Source: Rhynchopus euleeides (lineage: Eukaryota > Euglenozoa > Diplonemea > Diplonemida > Diplonemidae). From it: a DNA stretch of 64,000 nt. The stretch lies in assembly GCA_963210315.1 (NCBI GenBank), contig OY723302.1, forward strand, positions 1,612,001-1,676,000, written 5' to 3'. This document shows, one piece after another, positions 21,167-32,263 of this stretch (position 1 is its first letter; every line of letters starts with the position of its first letter). Under the pieces are notes generated by a model that saw nothing but the letters and a program-made list of their open reading frames with translations, had not been told where the DNA came from and made no database searches. The translations under genes were made by a program, and so were the position numbers.

Positions 21167-22106
21167 TTGTACCTACCCCCCCCCCTTGTAATTGTCCGCC
21201 CCATTTTGGCATTTTTGGCCGAGGCGGACAATTACTAGGTCAGGCGGACAATTACAAGGGATTAGCCTGTACCACTGGCTGCAGCGCACACAACGCAACA
21301 GAGGCACATTCCACAGTGTTTGTGCGCTCTGTGTGGCCAGGGCTCTCGCTACTCACCCCTACCACCCCCAGGGGGTGATAGGGGAGTAGCGAGGGGTGCT
21401 TGAGGGTCCCTTATCGCGCAGGCGGGAGCCCCACTCTCGCCCTCATCCCCGCCTTGTTTGCTGCCCCAGCCCTCCTCAGCCGCGCTCCGCACCCCACCCG
21501 ACGGTAGGGTGTGGAGCGGGCGAGGAGAGGTGGGACAGCAGATGCATATGGGGAGAATCACACCCAGGCTTGGTTGGCAGACATTTGCAAGTGTTCAGCA
21601 GAAGAGGATGTGGATGACCCGCGATTGGAAGGTTGGGCACAGCACGCTCCTGATACATCGCTTGCAACAGAGCGAGGCAGTGAATTGGGCCACTTTAGGT
21701 GTGCATGGAAGGAGGCTGTTGTTCTCTGCGGACCACGGCTACGGATGGGCACGCGGTGCGCCTGTGCATGCTGTGAACACCAACCAACGTGTTGTGCACG
21801 GTTCGATCAGTTTCCTCAGAGGACCACTCGCCACTTTCCACTGTATGGCACAGCTTTCTGGTGGCGCCAGTGGGCACAAGCGGGATGACCTGCTCGTGCG
21901 CCCATCTTCTGTGTTGCCCACCGACATCAGCAGGGGTGCTAGGTGGTCACCTAACGCCCCCAACTCCTGCCAACTCAACCATTCGCACTGCAGGCCTTAG
22001 TACCAGTATAACCCTTGTAATTGTCCGCCCCCCGAGGAGGCCCCGAGGCGGACAATTACAAGGGGTTTGGGGGGGCGGACAATTACAAGGGGGGGGGTAG
22101 GTACAA
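21167..22106. mobile_element. TIR element L with TAATTGTCCGCC repeats
   Basis: The ends read TTGTACCTACCCCCCCCC on the left and the complement ending GGGTAGGTACAA on the right. Each is followed by TTGTAATTGTCCGCCCC; the motif and its complement GGCGGACAATTA occur two to four times at each end (21185-21260, 22015-22100). A further hairpin lies at 21344-21394 (CTCGCTACTC paired with GAGTAGCGAG). The interior has overlapping open frames on the plus strand (21458-22000) but no domain I recognise. Confidence 0.75.
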
Positions 22107-22834
22107 CCTTCTGGTCACTCTCAAAAACCCATGGTATACGGGGATGTGAGTCCCTCAGGGAGCAGTGCCCCTGCCACAAAGCAGAGCTGGGTGGTATGGC
22201 TCAGAGTTGGCCAATAGAAGGTCAAGAACCGCTACGGATTTGTAGATCCTATGAGTACGCTGACGAGTTGCAACACAGGAGGGACCCGTACGGAAGGCAA
22301 CGGAATTAGTTCTGACCCACCACCCAACTGAGCTGAAGTAAACACAAGTGACACCGACTTAAAACTTCCCCGTTCTACTTCTATTCCAGCTGATTTGGCA
22401 AATCGTGGTTTTTTACCACAACAGGGAACCTGTCAGTGTCAAAAAGATAGTAGGCAGCGCTTGGGCAACAAATTCAACCTCCTCATCAGGCTGCGGAGTT
22501 GTTTTTGTTTTGCTCGGATTTGGCGCACAAACAAATACCACCCAAACTCCACCCCAACTCCGTTGGAACACCGCCCAACTCTGGAGATTCCCACCCCTAG
22601 TGATGGAGACTGCACCTTTGGGGGTTGGGTCTGGTGGCAATCTGACCTCCTCGGCGGGGTCAGACTGCCGCTTATCAGAGGAACGGGAGTCCACCGTGCC
22701 CAAGATGCACCTCCCATAGTGGGTCTGGGACACTGTGGACGGGACCGGCTCCGTGCCTTGCCACGCCCAGTCAGCCACAACAGGGGCTGGGTGACTTTTT
22801 ACCTGGGAAAAATGGTTTTTGGGTCACATAAGGT
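22107..22834. other. Intergenic with dispersed repeat K
   Basis: No gene seen. Bases 22435-22560 contain a diverged copy of a dispersed repeat (AAAAAGATAGTAGGCAGCGC ... TTTGGCGCACAAACAA) also present at about 42935-43090, 55390-55545 and 61297-61445. GGGAGTCCACCGTG, the terminus of element J, occurs at 22687. Confidence 0.5.
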
Positions 22835-24530
22835 CCCTGAGCATAGTGTCATAACGGCCGTCATGGAGGGAGTGGATTTTCTGAGAATTCACTACCTCAG
22901 TTCCCGCTACCGAAATATAAAAACGGCCGTTTTCATGTTTTGTTGGCGAAAAAACGGCCGTTTTTTTCCCCCTCCTATTTTCCTTTGGAGATTCGCCTCC
23001 TGCTTACCGTACCGAGCTGAGGAAACACACTTGACAACTCCCTGTTGCCTGTACATGACATTGGGCACTGCGATTCTCTGTCGACTGTACAAAGAAAAAT
23101 GGCTTCCGCCCTGCCTGTCGCTCGACAAGCAGCAGACACGCGAGAGCAGAGAGGAGTGTAGCAGCCCGGTTCGCCCCCGGGTTGTCCCAGAAATCCAGCA
23201 CACCCTCGGAACGTGGTGGCCTAGTCGTAGATCACCCAGGCCCTGCTCGTGACCTCCCCGAAACAGAGGGGAGGTGGCACCGGAGTTCTGACACCCCTAC
23301 GACTCATGCGGCCGTACGCGCTCGGGCACAGACGGCGGACCGCAAACCAGAAGGACTTCCCTGATTCCGTGCCGTCCCACCTTCTGCGCATGCGGTCGCC
23401 AGCCCAGGCCAGCTCCCCTGCCAGGGGCACGGGGGGGTCGTACTTCCCCACGTCAGACACTTTCTCGATGACATTCTCAATGTCGGTGTACACTGCGTCG
23501 ACAGGGGCACGCCGTTGGCACACCCAGCTGCGCATCGCAGTACTTCTGGAGCAGCGATGCGAGGGGTGCCGTCAGGCGGACGGCGGCCTGCAGGTGGGAC
23601 TCGAGCCCAGCGATTTCGTGGGCATCTCTGCCAACCGCAGAAGCGACGCACACGTAGCAGGGCCGCTGTCCTGCAGCGGGCCCGGAAGATTGTATAAATG
23701 CCCGGGGACGTGGTGCAAGGTGCAGATCCACTCAAGCGGTGCAGGTAGTGTGTGTCGGAGAGAAGCGGGATCGCACGGCCGGTGGTGCCGTCTTGCTCGC
23801 CTGCTTCTCCCTCTCAGCTGCGTCAGAGATGTGGCACAGCACATCCTTCAGCGCCAGTGCGGTCGTGAACCCCTCCAGCTGGTGCTGCATATTGCCCGGG
23901 ATGATCGCCCGTGCCTTCGGGAATAAATCAGCGAAGGCGGTGTCCTTCTCATCCGGGGTGCTGTCGCCGAGATCAAGGGAAAGCTCTGTCGGAAGAGCCC
24001 TGATGCCAGTGAGCGACACCCACCTCTGCCTGCACGGTCATCCACGACACACGTGCCTAGATTGGCCGCAACCATGTTCAGCCCCTCCTCGGGACACACT
24101 TCTTGACAGCATCATGCACCATGCCAGCCGGTGATCCGGTGAACAACGCACCCCGGGCGATCCGAAGTTGCAAGCCTGCCACTGAGGGTATCGCACTCCG
24201 ACAGCGCCAGCTGTTTCCCTGGCTCTGCACTTTCAACGCTGCGTTCTTCTTCTTCTTGATATGGCGCGGTCCGTCAAAGTGGTCCACGAAGTCTGAACTC
24301 TTCGCATCATACTTGAAGGCGCACTCACAATGCTTGCTGCAGGGTATCCCTTGCAGTGGGGAGGCACTCCTGGCGGTGGGATCTCGCCTGCTGACCCACG
24401 CCCCATACAAAATTCCCAGGTAAAAAAAACGGCCGTTTTTTAAAATGCTGAAAATCAGCGGCCGTTTTTGCAAGTCCACAAAATACAAGGGATTTTTTAA
24501 AACGGCCGCTATGCAACCATGCCTGAGGTG
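22835..24530. mobile_element. TIR element D with AACGGCCGTT repeats
   Basis: Imperfect terminal inverted repeats (GCATAGTGTCATAACGGCCG near 22841 against GCATGGTTGCATAGCGGCCG in the complement of 24503-24523). Subterminal copies of AAAACGGCCGTTTT lie at 22918-22970 and 24424-24510. The interior holds a broken minus-strand coding region. Same architecture as elements A, B, C, E, J and L, with a different palindrome. Confidence 0.65.
23221..24423 (-). pseudogene. Degenerate minus-strand transposase-like ORFs in element D
   Basis: Three coding-looking blocks in different frames, read from high to low coordinates: a Cys/His segment (about 24340-24240, CSKHCECAF then a paired H in DGPRHIKK) resembling a zinc finger; a block at 24019-23735 containing TELSLDLGDSTPDEKDTAFA; and blocks at 23690-23530 and 23535-23290 containing CQRRAPVDAVYTDIEN. 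At least two frame changes separate them. The family is not recognised; a hAT-like origin is suggested only by the element's layout. Confidence 0.4.
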
Positions 24531-24545
24531 AACCCAAATAGCCTA

Positions 24546-24950
24546 TCAATCCGCGTGTGCTAGAAAGGAAATTGGGGACTTGGTCAGTGGTGGAAGCGTG
24601 CAACTGTCGGAGATGATCGAGCGGAATGGAGGCATTTCCTGCACATGCCGATCACATGTTTTGCAGCCGATCTGCATCGGACGGTCCGCGTCACCCCCGC
24701 CATCCAGGAAGCTGTATTCTGCTCTTGTCAATGGTTTCTTGTTGTTCGGGTCACGATCTCTGTTCGCGACCTTGTGTTTTCTTCGAATGCCAAAGAACAG
24801 CCAAGTGCCGACACTTACAAGTCGGTTCACAATTGTGCCCGACTCCGGATGTGTCGAATACGCCCGATTCATTTGCTCGACGGGTTTCTTGCCGTGTTTG
24901 TATTGTGTCGTGATATCATGATGCGATGTGTTTTTGAGACTTTGGAGCAC
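24546..24950 (-). other. Unassigned minus-strand open frame, 134 codons
   Basis: Open without stops and with a non-repetitive, charged composition (for example GIRRKHKVANRDRDPNNKKP, then a C-x2-C pair, CKTC). It begins with GTG rather than ATG and ends just beside the right border of element D. It may be the remnant of a gene interrupted by that element or part of another transposon. No family recognised. Confidence 0.3.
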
Positions 24951-24959
24951 GCCAGCTCA

Positions 24960-25150
24960 GGGTTGAGCACATTTATGATGCGTAAAAGTGTAGGAGTGCT
25001 TCCGACGATCCTGTTCCTTTTTTGTGTGTCTAGCTATCTCGTGTTCACATGTGCTCCACACCCACATCAAAGCAGCAGGCTCTAGGGTGGTGGAAGCGTC
25101 AACGCATCATTAAGGAAGAAGGAAGCACGGTTGCTACGCTTTTGCTCCAA
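24960..25150. repeat. Dispersed repeat R, copy 1
   Basis: About 180 bp nearly identical to 31605-31785. It includes AAAGTGTAGGAGTGCTTCCG, CGTGTTCACATGTGCTCCAC and GTGGAAGCGTCAACGCATCA. Shorter relatives of the last part occur at 20428, 40291 and 53365. Nature unknown. Confidence 0.65.
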
Positions 25151-26067
25151 AGAAATGCCGGTATTTTCTTCGGCACACTTCGATGTGAGCGGAATGTGTC
25201 ACTGTGCTTGGTCGGGCAATTGTATGAAAACTTTCTGAGACATGCAACCGGAGAACTCCATGCCCCCCCCCCCCAAAAACCTCTCTCTCCACAACTTCAG
25301 ACGACGTTCTCCTTGAGCCCTCCACGGCGGGAACAGCAATGTTCCCTGCATGTAAGATGCCATTCGGTAGTGCAATCTTGATAAGCCCACACAAACAACA
25401 CGCACCGACAGGACACAACGGGACAGTGAGGCCGTAGTGCCGTGCGACGGTCTCATCTGCACATCATCACGGTGCACAAAGGACGCATGCCGGTATTGTC
25501 TGGGTTCAAGCTTTCTTGCCGGGCGTGAGGGCGCTTCGTCTGTGGTGCGCCGCTTCAGGCAGCGGTTCGTCGTGGCAAAGTGGGTGGGTGCGGGTTGCGC
25601 GGGGCAATGGCATCGCAGTCAAGTGATGACGGCATCGCACCCGATCATTACATGCATGGGATGCGACACCAAAAGCACATCCTGCGGCACGTCACGGAAG
25701 AGAGTTTTGGGGTCGTCATCAAGTATGCACCGTGGCTTACGCTTAACCTCCATACTTTTCACACTTTGGACACACGTGTTAGCCAACACATGGCTGATAT
25801 CATATATAGCACCGCTGATGTGACAACACGACCCACCGTCCCGTAGCTGCTTGCCTGCCTTGCGAGCACCCCACCCCCGCCTTTCTGAGGCCCCCTCTTG
25901 CTCTTCCTTGACGCGGGCCTCACCCCCTGTGCCACACATGCCACACACGCAGAGGCGAGGAGACGCCGTGGACAGGCGATGCTGACAGGGAGAAGCAGAC
26001 GATATGCTTCATCCACCTGACGCATGGGTGCGAGTGCCGTGCGGCATGGCGTGTCGTCCCACGCCAC
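25151..26067 (+). other. Region upstream of TTL gene, possible small exon
   Basis: A plus-strand frame from ATG 25607 to 25846 reads MASQSSDDGIAPDHYMHG and onward for 79 codons. A GTATG donor-like site lies at 25720. It could be an upstream exon of the TTL-like gene, but I cannot join it to the TTL fold, so it is only a possibility. The rest shows no gene; a C run lies at 25263-25273. Confidence 0.25.
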
Positions 26068-26097
26068 CTCCTGAATGTCGTCGGAGGGAAGGTTTCG

Positions 26098-27096
26098 ATG
26101 GCGAAGCTGTTCCGCACCTACAGGCTGACGCGCCTGTGCCCGACGACCTACATTTCACTGCAGGAATTCCTGAAGGCAAAGGAGGCAGAGAGTGCGGCTG
26201 CAGGGGGTGACGCCAACGAGAAGCCTGTGAAGTGGTTCGTCAAGGTGTCGCATGCCAACTCGCGCAAGGGCATGCTGTGTGCCACCGCGGCGGAGGACAT
26301 CATGACGCACGTCACGTCATTCCCGACACGCTTCCGCTACGTCATCCAACAGGAGGTGCCAAACCCACTGCTGCGCGATGGCTACAAGCTGCTGCTTCGG
26401 CTATGGGTGCTGCTGGTCGTGAACCCCGATGGTAGCGTGGGTGTTCATTTCTCGCGCCGCTTGCGTGTCAACCGGCTGCAGAGCAAATATGATGAAGAAG
26501 AGGCGTCGGCACGGGGGGATCTGTGTCACCATCCTGCAAATATTTTCGACGACTCGCAGACCTGGGATAAGTACGGCGTGTACTGGTCGTCGTGTGTGGC
26601 GACAGCAGATCTCATCATCCGCACGATGCTGCACAGGTGGCGTGCTTCGATGCGACAGCAGCCGCTGTCGATGCACAAACAGGGGGGGCTCTTCAACATC
26701 TTTGCCATGGATTACATCCCCAACACCAGCAATGAGGCCGTGCTGATCGAAACGAATGTGGACCCCGGTTTCAAAAACCGCTGCTCCGAGACACGCCTGG
26801 CTGCGCGTGACTTCACCGACTTCTTCTTTGTCCCCATCGTATGCCCGATCTTGCCATCATTGTAATTTGTTGGGTGTGGGGTGGGGGTGGGATACCGATG
26901 TTGGTGGGGTCTACGTGCCTTTGTCCCTACCTTGCGCACACCACAGATGCGAGACGGCTGCCCCGCAGTTCCAGACAAGAACTTCCGGAGCGTCACCATC
27001 GATGCTGATGAGGCGCTTGGAAGCACCGCAGTCACCACAAGCGACAGCGAGTGCAGCGCCGACGAGGATGAGGACGAGGATGAAGGCGGCGACTGA
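26098..27096 (+). CDS. Tubulin-tyrosine-ligase-like protein, two exons
   Basis: Exon 1 is 26098-26838, the intron 26839-26946 (GTATGC...CACAG, phase 0), exon 2 26947-27096, giving 296 aa. The TTL family adds Tyr, Glu or Gly to tubulin using ATP. Motifs seen: CPTTYISLQEF, WFVKVSHANSRKGM (ATP-grasp lysine region), QEVPNPLLRDGYKLLLRLWVL, and IETNVDPGF near the end, corresponding to the metal-binding E-x-N segment. Exon 2 adds a short acidic tail (ECSADEDEDEDE). The N-terminal part of a normal TTL domain is missing: MAKLF matches an internal point of the family, and the frame stays open upstream to about 25921 without an ATG. So there is either an upstream exon or a 5' truncation. No enzyme subtype can be assigned. 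Confidence 0.7.
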
Positions 27097-27697
27097 GGGC
27101 AGCCGTGGGAGGTGGCTGTCTCACGGGGCGCCATCCCGGCTACCTCGTCACCTCTTGACCTTGTTGCCTCGACGGCATGCTGGCAGTGTGTGTGAGGCGA
27201 TATTTGTTGTCACGCGACACACAGCACAAACACTTGCCGACCCGGGACTCCGGGAGTGGCGCAGTTGTCAGGGGGCAAAAACCGGCTTGAATTTCTCATA
27301 AGTCATAAGAACGATCAGAATCTACGTGTCAGTGTGCCTGCTGTATCAAAAATAAGGCCCGTGCCACCACGGTGGGTTTGTAATCCGATTTGAATGCCCG
27401 CCCCCCCTGTATGCGTCTGTCGTAGTGAAGGGAGCTCAATGTGGTGTGATTCCTTCACTTCCCCCTTGTATGCGTGTGTCGAGGCGGAGGGGGTGCACGA
27501 TTATGTGGTCCGGCAAAAAAAGACACATCAGCAGGACAGGAGAAGGTTCAAACTTTCAAAAAAAACTGTAGATTCTCCTCGCGCCAACAGCTCCCCCCCC
27601 GCCCGTCCCCCACCCCCCCTCCCCCCGAAGCCTGCATAACGAGTGAAGGGAGTTCGACTCTGTGGGTCGCCTTTCTTGTTGCTTCGCTCCCCCCCCC
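27097..27697. other. 3' flank of TTL gene, pyrimidine-rich
   Basis: No gene seen. TGTATGCGTCTGTCG-type sequence occurs twice (27410-27425, 27467-27482) and GTGAAGGGAG also twice. The end is a poly-C run that borders element C. Confidence 0.4.
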
Positions 27698-28633
27698 CTA
27701 GGGCAGTGAACCCAATAAACGACGTTTATTTCAGAAACCGTTTTGAAATAAACGTTAAACGTTTATAAACGCTAAACGTTTAGCGTTTATTTAGCGAAGC
27801 AGCTTGTGCCCACACCCCACCCACATAATCTGACCTCACACACTCCCACACGATTCTGGTGGCAGAAAGTGCCCAATATGCTCCGGAAACTCAATTCCGC
27901 CCACTCCCAGGGGGTGGTATGCCCCCGACGATGCCGTTTTTAGCAACCAAATTTTTTGGGACAGAACTTGTACCTGGGCTGCACACCACAGGACACATCA
28001 AGCAGAGCAAGCACACCTCAACCTGCCAGATGCACAGAAGAACTGTTGTCGTTGATTGTTCTGAAACATAACAGCTTCTTGGTGCCCTCCAGAGGCCAAA
28101 AGGCAAGCCAATATGAGGTAATCGCGCCAGGAACAGTTGTGGGAGAAGTATGGTACAGTTCGTGTCCCATTTGACGCTGTTCTTGGGAGCTTACGGCAGC
28201 TGGGTCTGTGGCACGGCGCATCCGTTGCCAGGGAGCGCGTCCTCGGGTGTGGTGCCTCACCTGTGAGCATGTGGCACAGGGACGCCATACGAGAGTCTCT
28301 CAGATGCCTCCTCTGATGGGAGGCAGCTGACTGGAACAGGCACCTGGTACAGCAGGCACGGGTACAAGAAGTGGCCAGAAATAGCGCCGATGTTTTCGAC
28401 CTTGCGCTTCGACATCTTGCTGTCCTCACCGCAGCGGTGACCCCCCGCCCTGGAATTTGGGGTGTGGTGTGCTGGCCATGATATATTATGATGTAAAGTG
28501 ACTCAGTGGCAGAGCCTGCAGGAAACGTTTATTAAGCGTTTATCTGAACGTTTATTTCCGCTCAGAATTCTGAGAAACGCTAAACGTTTATAAACGCTAA
28601 ACGTTTTCAACGTTTATTTAATCACTGCCCTAG
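27698..28633. mobile_element. MITE C, AAACGTTTATAAACG-type, CTAGGGCAGTG ends
   Basis: Termini CCCTAGGGCAGTGA and TCACTGCCCTAGGG, the same terminal motif as MITE A at 2.7 kb. Subterminal arrays are palindromic (AACGTTTATTT, AAACGTTTATAAACGCTAAA) at 27716-27795 and 28525-28620. CTAG occurs at both borders (27698-27701, 28630-28633). About 930 bp with no recognisable gene inside. As with MITE A, a poly-C run lies on the left and a long-inverted-repeat element follows directly on the right. Confidence 0.75.
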
Positions 28634-30168
28634 GGCGGGTCGAAAGCCTGTCCCAAAATGGGGTTTTTCGACATAGCAGCCGCGGCCCTCTATTTGACCT
28701 TCTGACCCCCCAGAACCCACCATACCCCGGTTTTTGGGCCCTAGGAGTCCGATTTTCGGGCTCCCGAGCCCCGGAAAGTCGATTTTTGATGATGTCAAAA
28801 TTTTGTTCCCTATACTGCACCTCAGGGTCACGCACGGGTTCGCCAGTCCACTATCAGCCCATGTGCAGGCCCACTTTCTCGACCTCCTCCACCCCTTCCT
28901 CCCCTGCGTCCTCAAGACCCTCCATAGGTGCCAATCCTGCATCTTTCGACCCTCTTCCCATCCAGCGTCGCACCAAACTGTTGAATGCGGGCAGCCACCA
29001 TCTCCTTCTCTGTATACACTGCCAGATCATGCAAAGATGCATACTGATGCAGAGTGGGAACCGTCATCAACTTGCACAGTGTGCGGTGCTTGGCTGCAAG
29101 GGACAGACGGCACAACTGGCCACTGCTCCGACACTGAGATGCTGGTCTGGCCAACGAACTCTTTGTAAGTTGAAAGGTCTCCTCTGTCGGGAGGGGGGTT
29201 TGCGAACCAACCCTCACGACTTGCTCATGGCTTGCTGAGCAGGGCGTGCAATGACTTTCTGATTATTCAGGACGTGCATTCGAAGCCCGCGCACTTCTTC
29301 TGTGAAATGGTTGTTGCGAGAGTTGCACTGTGTGATTCCTTGATCCCCTTCCTCGCCTCAGCGTACGGAGGACGCTTGAATGTCCCGAGCATATCCTTCG
29401 CAGCGTCTTTAGCCAGTTCCGCGCACTCGTCATTTACATAAGGCGCGTGCAGCATAAATACCCGGACACTGTTCTGAGACCAGGTCCCACAGGACCCTGG
29501 TCTTGAGCGCCAGAAGAGAACCTTGATGATAAGCTCGGGCTCTGCGTTGCAGCTGGGTACTCGCTGCGCTCTTCCACCTCCCTTGACTGTCTGCATCCAC
29601 AGGAGAAATGCTTCGCAGATAACGGCAGCAGTGGCAAGTGTTTAGTCGGGACAGTTTACCTGCCTTGCATTCTAAGAGAGCATTCTCATGAGGGCATCAA
29701 CACTAATGCATCACTGTCGGCTATGATGACATCCTCCCTGTTCCTGGCAGCTCCGAGTTCAATAGCAGGCCACCCAACGACTGTGTCAGATGGCAGTATT
29801 CGATGGCATCTTCTCACTGTCCGAATCGTTGGGATACGACGTTGTTTGTGGCGCGGATGAGCGGTTGCATCAGAAAATCACAGCCGCAGGATGGTGTGCG
29901 CTCGGACGTCCCAGGATGAGAGTGTTTTACTATCTGCCCGTGGCAGGCGTCCGTGCCATGACCCGGAGGTGCAGTATAGGGAACGGAAAAATTGACATCA
30001 TCAAAAATCGACTTTCCGGGGCTCGGGAGCCCGAAAATCGGACTCCTAGGGCCCAAAAACCGGGGTATGGTGGGTTCTGGGGGGTCAGAAGGTCAAATAG
30101 AGGGCCGCGGCTGCTATGTCGAAAAACACCATTTTGGGACAAAAAAACGGGGCTTTCGACCCCCCCTA
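28631..30168. mobile_element. Long-inverted-repeat element LIR2
   Basis: About 28631-28835 is repeated inverted at 29960-30168. Ends begin TAGGGCGGGTCGAAAGCC on the left and finish GGCTTTCGACCCCCCCTA on the right, followed by poly-C 30169-30186. Arms of about 200 bp differ mainly by small indels. The minus strand of the loop holds coding-looking relics. Same layout as LIR1 (TA border, GGGTC[AG]AA terminus), but the arm sequence is unrelated to it beyond the ends. Confidence 0.75.
28912..29596 (-). pseudogene. Minus-strand relic ORFs inside LIR2
   Basis: Two minus-strand frames, 29596-29267 (containing RVFMLHAPYVNDECAELAKD) and 29217-28912 (containing VYTEKEMVAARIQQFGATLD), have plausible protein composition but no recognisable family. 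A frame break lies between them. By position they would be the transposase of LIR2. Confidence 0.35.
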
Positions 30169-30186
30169 CCCCCCCCCCCCCCCCCA

Positions 30187-30825
30187 CAAGCCTGCAGCAA
30201 GGCGCCAAGGAGACAAAGGTGGCACTTCCGTCCTGCCATGATGACCCCCCCCCCCCTGACATACATATTTCAGCGTAGATTTTGATGTGACCTCAGACGA
30301 ACCCCCCCCCCCGCCAACTCCGGACCAGCCCCTCTCCCCGAATGGAGAGCGGCGTTGTTTCAAATCACACATGGGGTACCACACTGTCACCGGGCTACAT
30401 CCCCCTCGCCCCGTTGTGCCATCGTGTTTGTTGTGATCGCAGCAGGGTATCAACTTCTCTATGGTACTGCCCCAACAAGACTATGACGCAGATGCAAAAA
30501 CCTCCCGCACAGCGATGGATCGCTCTGGGTTATACATCCATCCTTGAGCAGAAGAAGAATAAAAACGGGGAGGAGGAGGGCAGATCCCCGGATCGCGGAG
30601 TCTTGTGGCCATTCAAATTTCAGATGATCCAGGCGGGCTATCCACAGGCTCCCCAATTCAAGTCCAATGGGTGGGTGAAAGGGGGGGGCGAAAGAGAACG
30701 AAAGAGAAAGACAAAAGGGGCGGGAGGGGGAGGGAGTGGCGAGTGTTCTTTTCACCGGGGACGTTCCTGCACTTCAAGGCATGCAGGCAGGGGGTGCAGA
30801 GGGGCGTTGCGGGTTTATGGTATAA
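30187..30825. other. Intergenic, G/C-run rich
   Basis: No gene seen. C runs at 30246-30255 and 30301-30312 and purine-rich sequence at 30675-30740. A 171-codon open frame at 30342-30857 is low complexity toward its end and is not considered a gene. Confidence 0.4.
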
Positions 30826-31178
30826 TATACCGTATACGTAAATATTATGGAACGTAAATATTATGGAACGGGCCCATTTTTGCCCGGTCCGTTCCATAAT
30901 ATTTACGTTCCATAATATTTACAGGGCCAGTTGGGGACTCGGTGGTGAGGATGGCTTGCCTCAGGAATCGCGCGAAAAGTGCACGAGTAGGTCCCGTCAG
31001 GGACTCTGTATGCCGTCCGATCACCTGGTCCAAGTCCCCGAGTCGCAGAAAGCCCTGTAAATATTATGGAACGAAAAAAATCTGGAACGCCAACCCACCA
31101 GCGTTCCAAAATATTTACGTTCCATAATAATTACGTTCCATAATATTTACGTTCCAAAATATTTACGTATACGGTATA
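30826..31178. mobile_element. MITE E, 353 bp, GTAAATATTATGGAAC repeats
   Basis: Near-perfect 28-bp terminal inverted repeats start TATACCGTATACGTAAATAT. The motif GTAAATATTATGGAAC and its complement GTTCCATAATATTTAC recur at least eight times at the ends. There is no coding capacity. A related fragment (CCCGGTCCGTTC...TAGTTACGTTCC) lies inside element F near 52898-52930. Confidence 0.8.
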
Positions 31179-31225
31179 CTCGTTACCCCACCCCACCCCC
31201 CCCTCCCGTGGAACAATCACTTCTA

Positions 31226-31272
31226 CATTCTGCTTTTTACCCCCCCCCCCGGGGGGGGTAAAAAGCAGAATG
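31226..31272. repeat. Perfect C/G-centred hairpin
   Basis: CATTCTGCTTTTTAC plus ten C, then eight G plus GTAAAAAGCAGAATG in register: a 47-bp almost perfect palindrome 48 bp downstream of element E. It could form a cruciform or be the footprint of a foldback element. Confidence 0.7.
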
Positions 31273-31604
31273 TGCGGGGATATTTCGCACCCCAACAGCA
31301 GACGAGGGTGGAGGGTGTGTGCGATAGGAGGGTCTCTGCATGGGCTTTGTCTGATTTGCCTGTCCGACTGATGTGATCTCCCATATGTTGGGATGCGGCT
31401 CAACGATATCCTTGGCTGTGTGTATGGCGGGTCGTGTTTGGGGACTTGGGGGAGGGGGGGGGGGTAGGGTGGAGGGCGCGGCAACGGGCAGAGTTTAGAC
31501 CTCTGTTTGTGCGTTCCTTGGTTTTGGCTGCGTGGTGCTGAACAGAGATCGTGCTCATATTTTCTCTTCGGCGCATTTTTTTCTCTCTTTTTCTCTTTCT
31601 TTTA

Positions 31605-31790
31605 AGCACATGCATGATGCGTAAAAGTGTAGGAGTGCTTCCGACGACCTGCTTCTTTTCAGTGTGTCTTGCTATTTCGTGTTCACATGTGCTCCACACC
31701 CACATCAAAGCAGCAGGCTAGGGTGGTGGAAGCGTCAACGCATCATTAAGGAAGAAGGAAGCACGGTCGCTACGCTTTTTGTGAGGAAAA
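31605..31790. repeat. Dispersed repeat R, copy 2
   Basis: Second near-identical copy of the repeat at 24960-25150, same orientation, including GTGGAAGCGTCAACGCATCA. It lies about 470 bp upstream of the EGF-like gene. Similarity ends after TGCTACGCTTTT. Confidence 0.65.
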
Positions 31791-32263
31791 ATGGCGCTGG
31801 ATTTTCTGCCGAAGAGCTTGCCGGGATAGCAACGCCCCTTCGACTAAAGGCAACACAAATGAGACACGCCGTGACGGCCATTCGTTCAAAATCGTTCACG
31901 ATTCACGTGCGTGGTGGAGATTGCATCAAGAGCAAAGTGTCCTCGGTGCGGTCTCCATGTTTACAACCACTCTTCACGCAATGTGTGCGTGTGTGTGTGA
32001 CACCCCCTCCCTCCCTATGCAAAGCCACGATCAGGACGAATGCTGTGGCCTCATGGCACTGTTGATGACATACTGTTGTTCAACGGACCCAGGCGCCCCG
32101 CCCCTCTCCCTTCCGCCCCACACGCTCCTCCCAGACACCGACGACAAATTGGCCCAGGGCCTGTCCCGTGCATTGCTTCATCACATGACCACAGGCAGAG
32201 ACACACGCGATACGGGTGGGGGTGGGGAGGGTTGGGTATCCGGGGGGGCAGCACGCAAAGCTG
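31791..32263. other. 5' flank of EGF-like gene
   Basis: No gene seen. Plus-strand frames here are open but give no domain. Probable promoter and leader of the gene that starts at 32264; no promoter motif is identifiable. Confidence 0.35.

Noticed and set aside
25607..25846. 79-codon frame as the first exon of the TTL-like gene
   Set aside because: A GTATG donor exists at 25720, but the peptide does not resemble the missing TTL N-terminus and no matching acceptor could be fixed.
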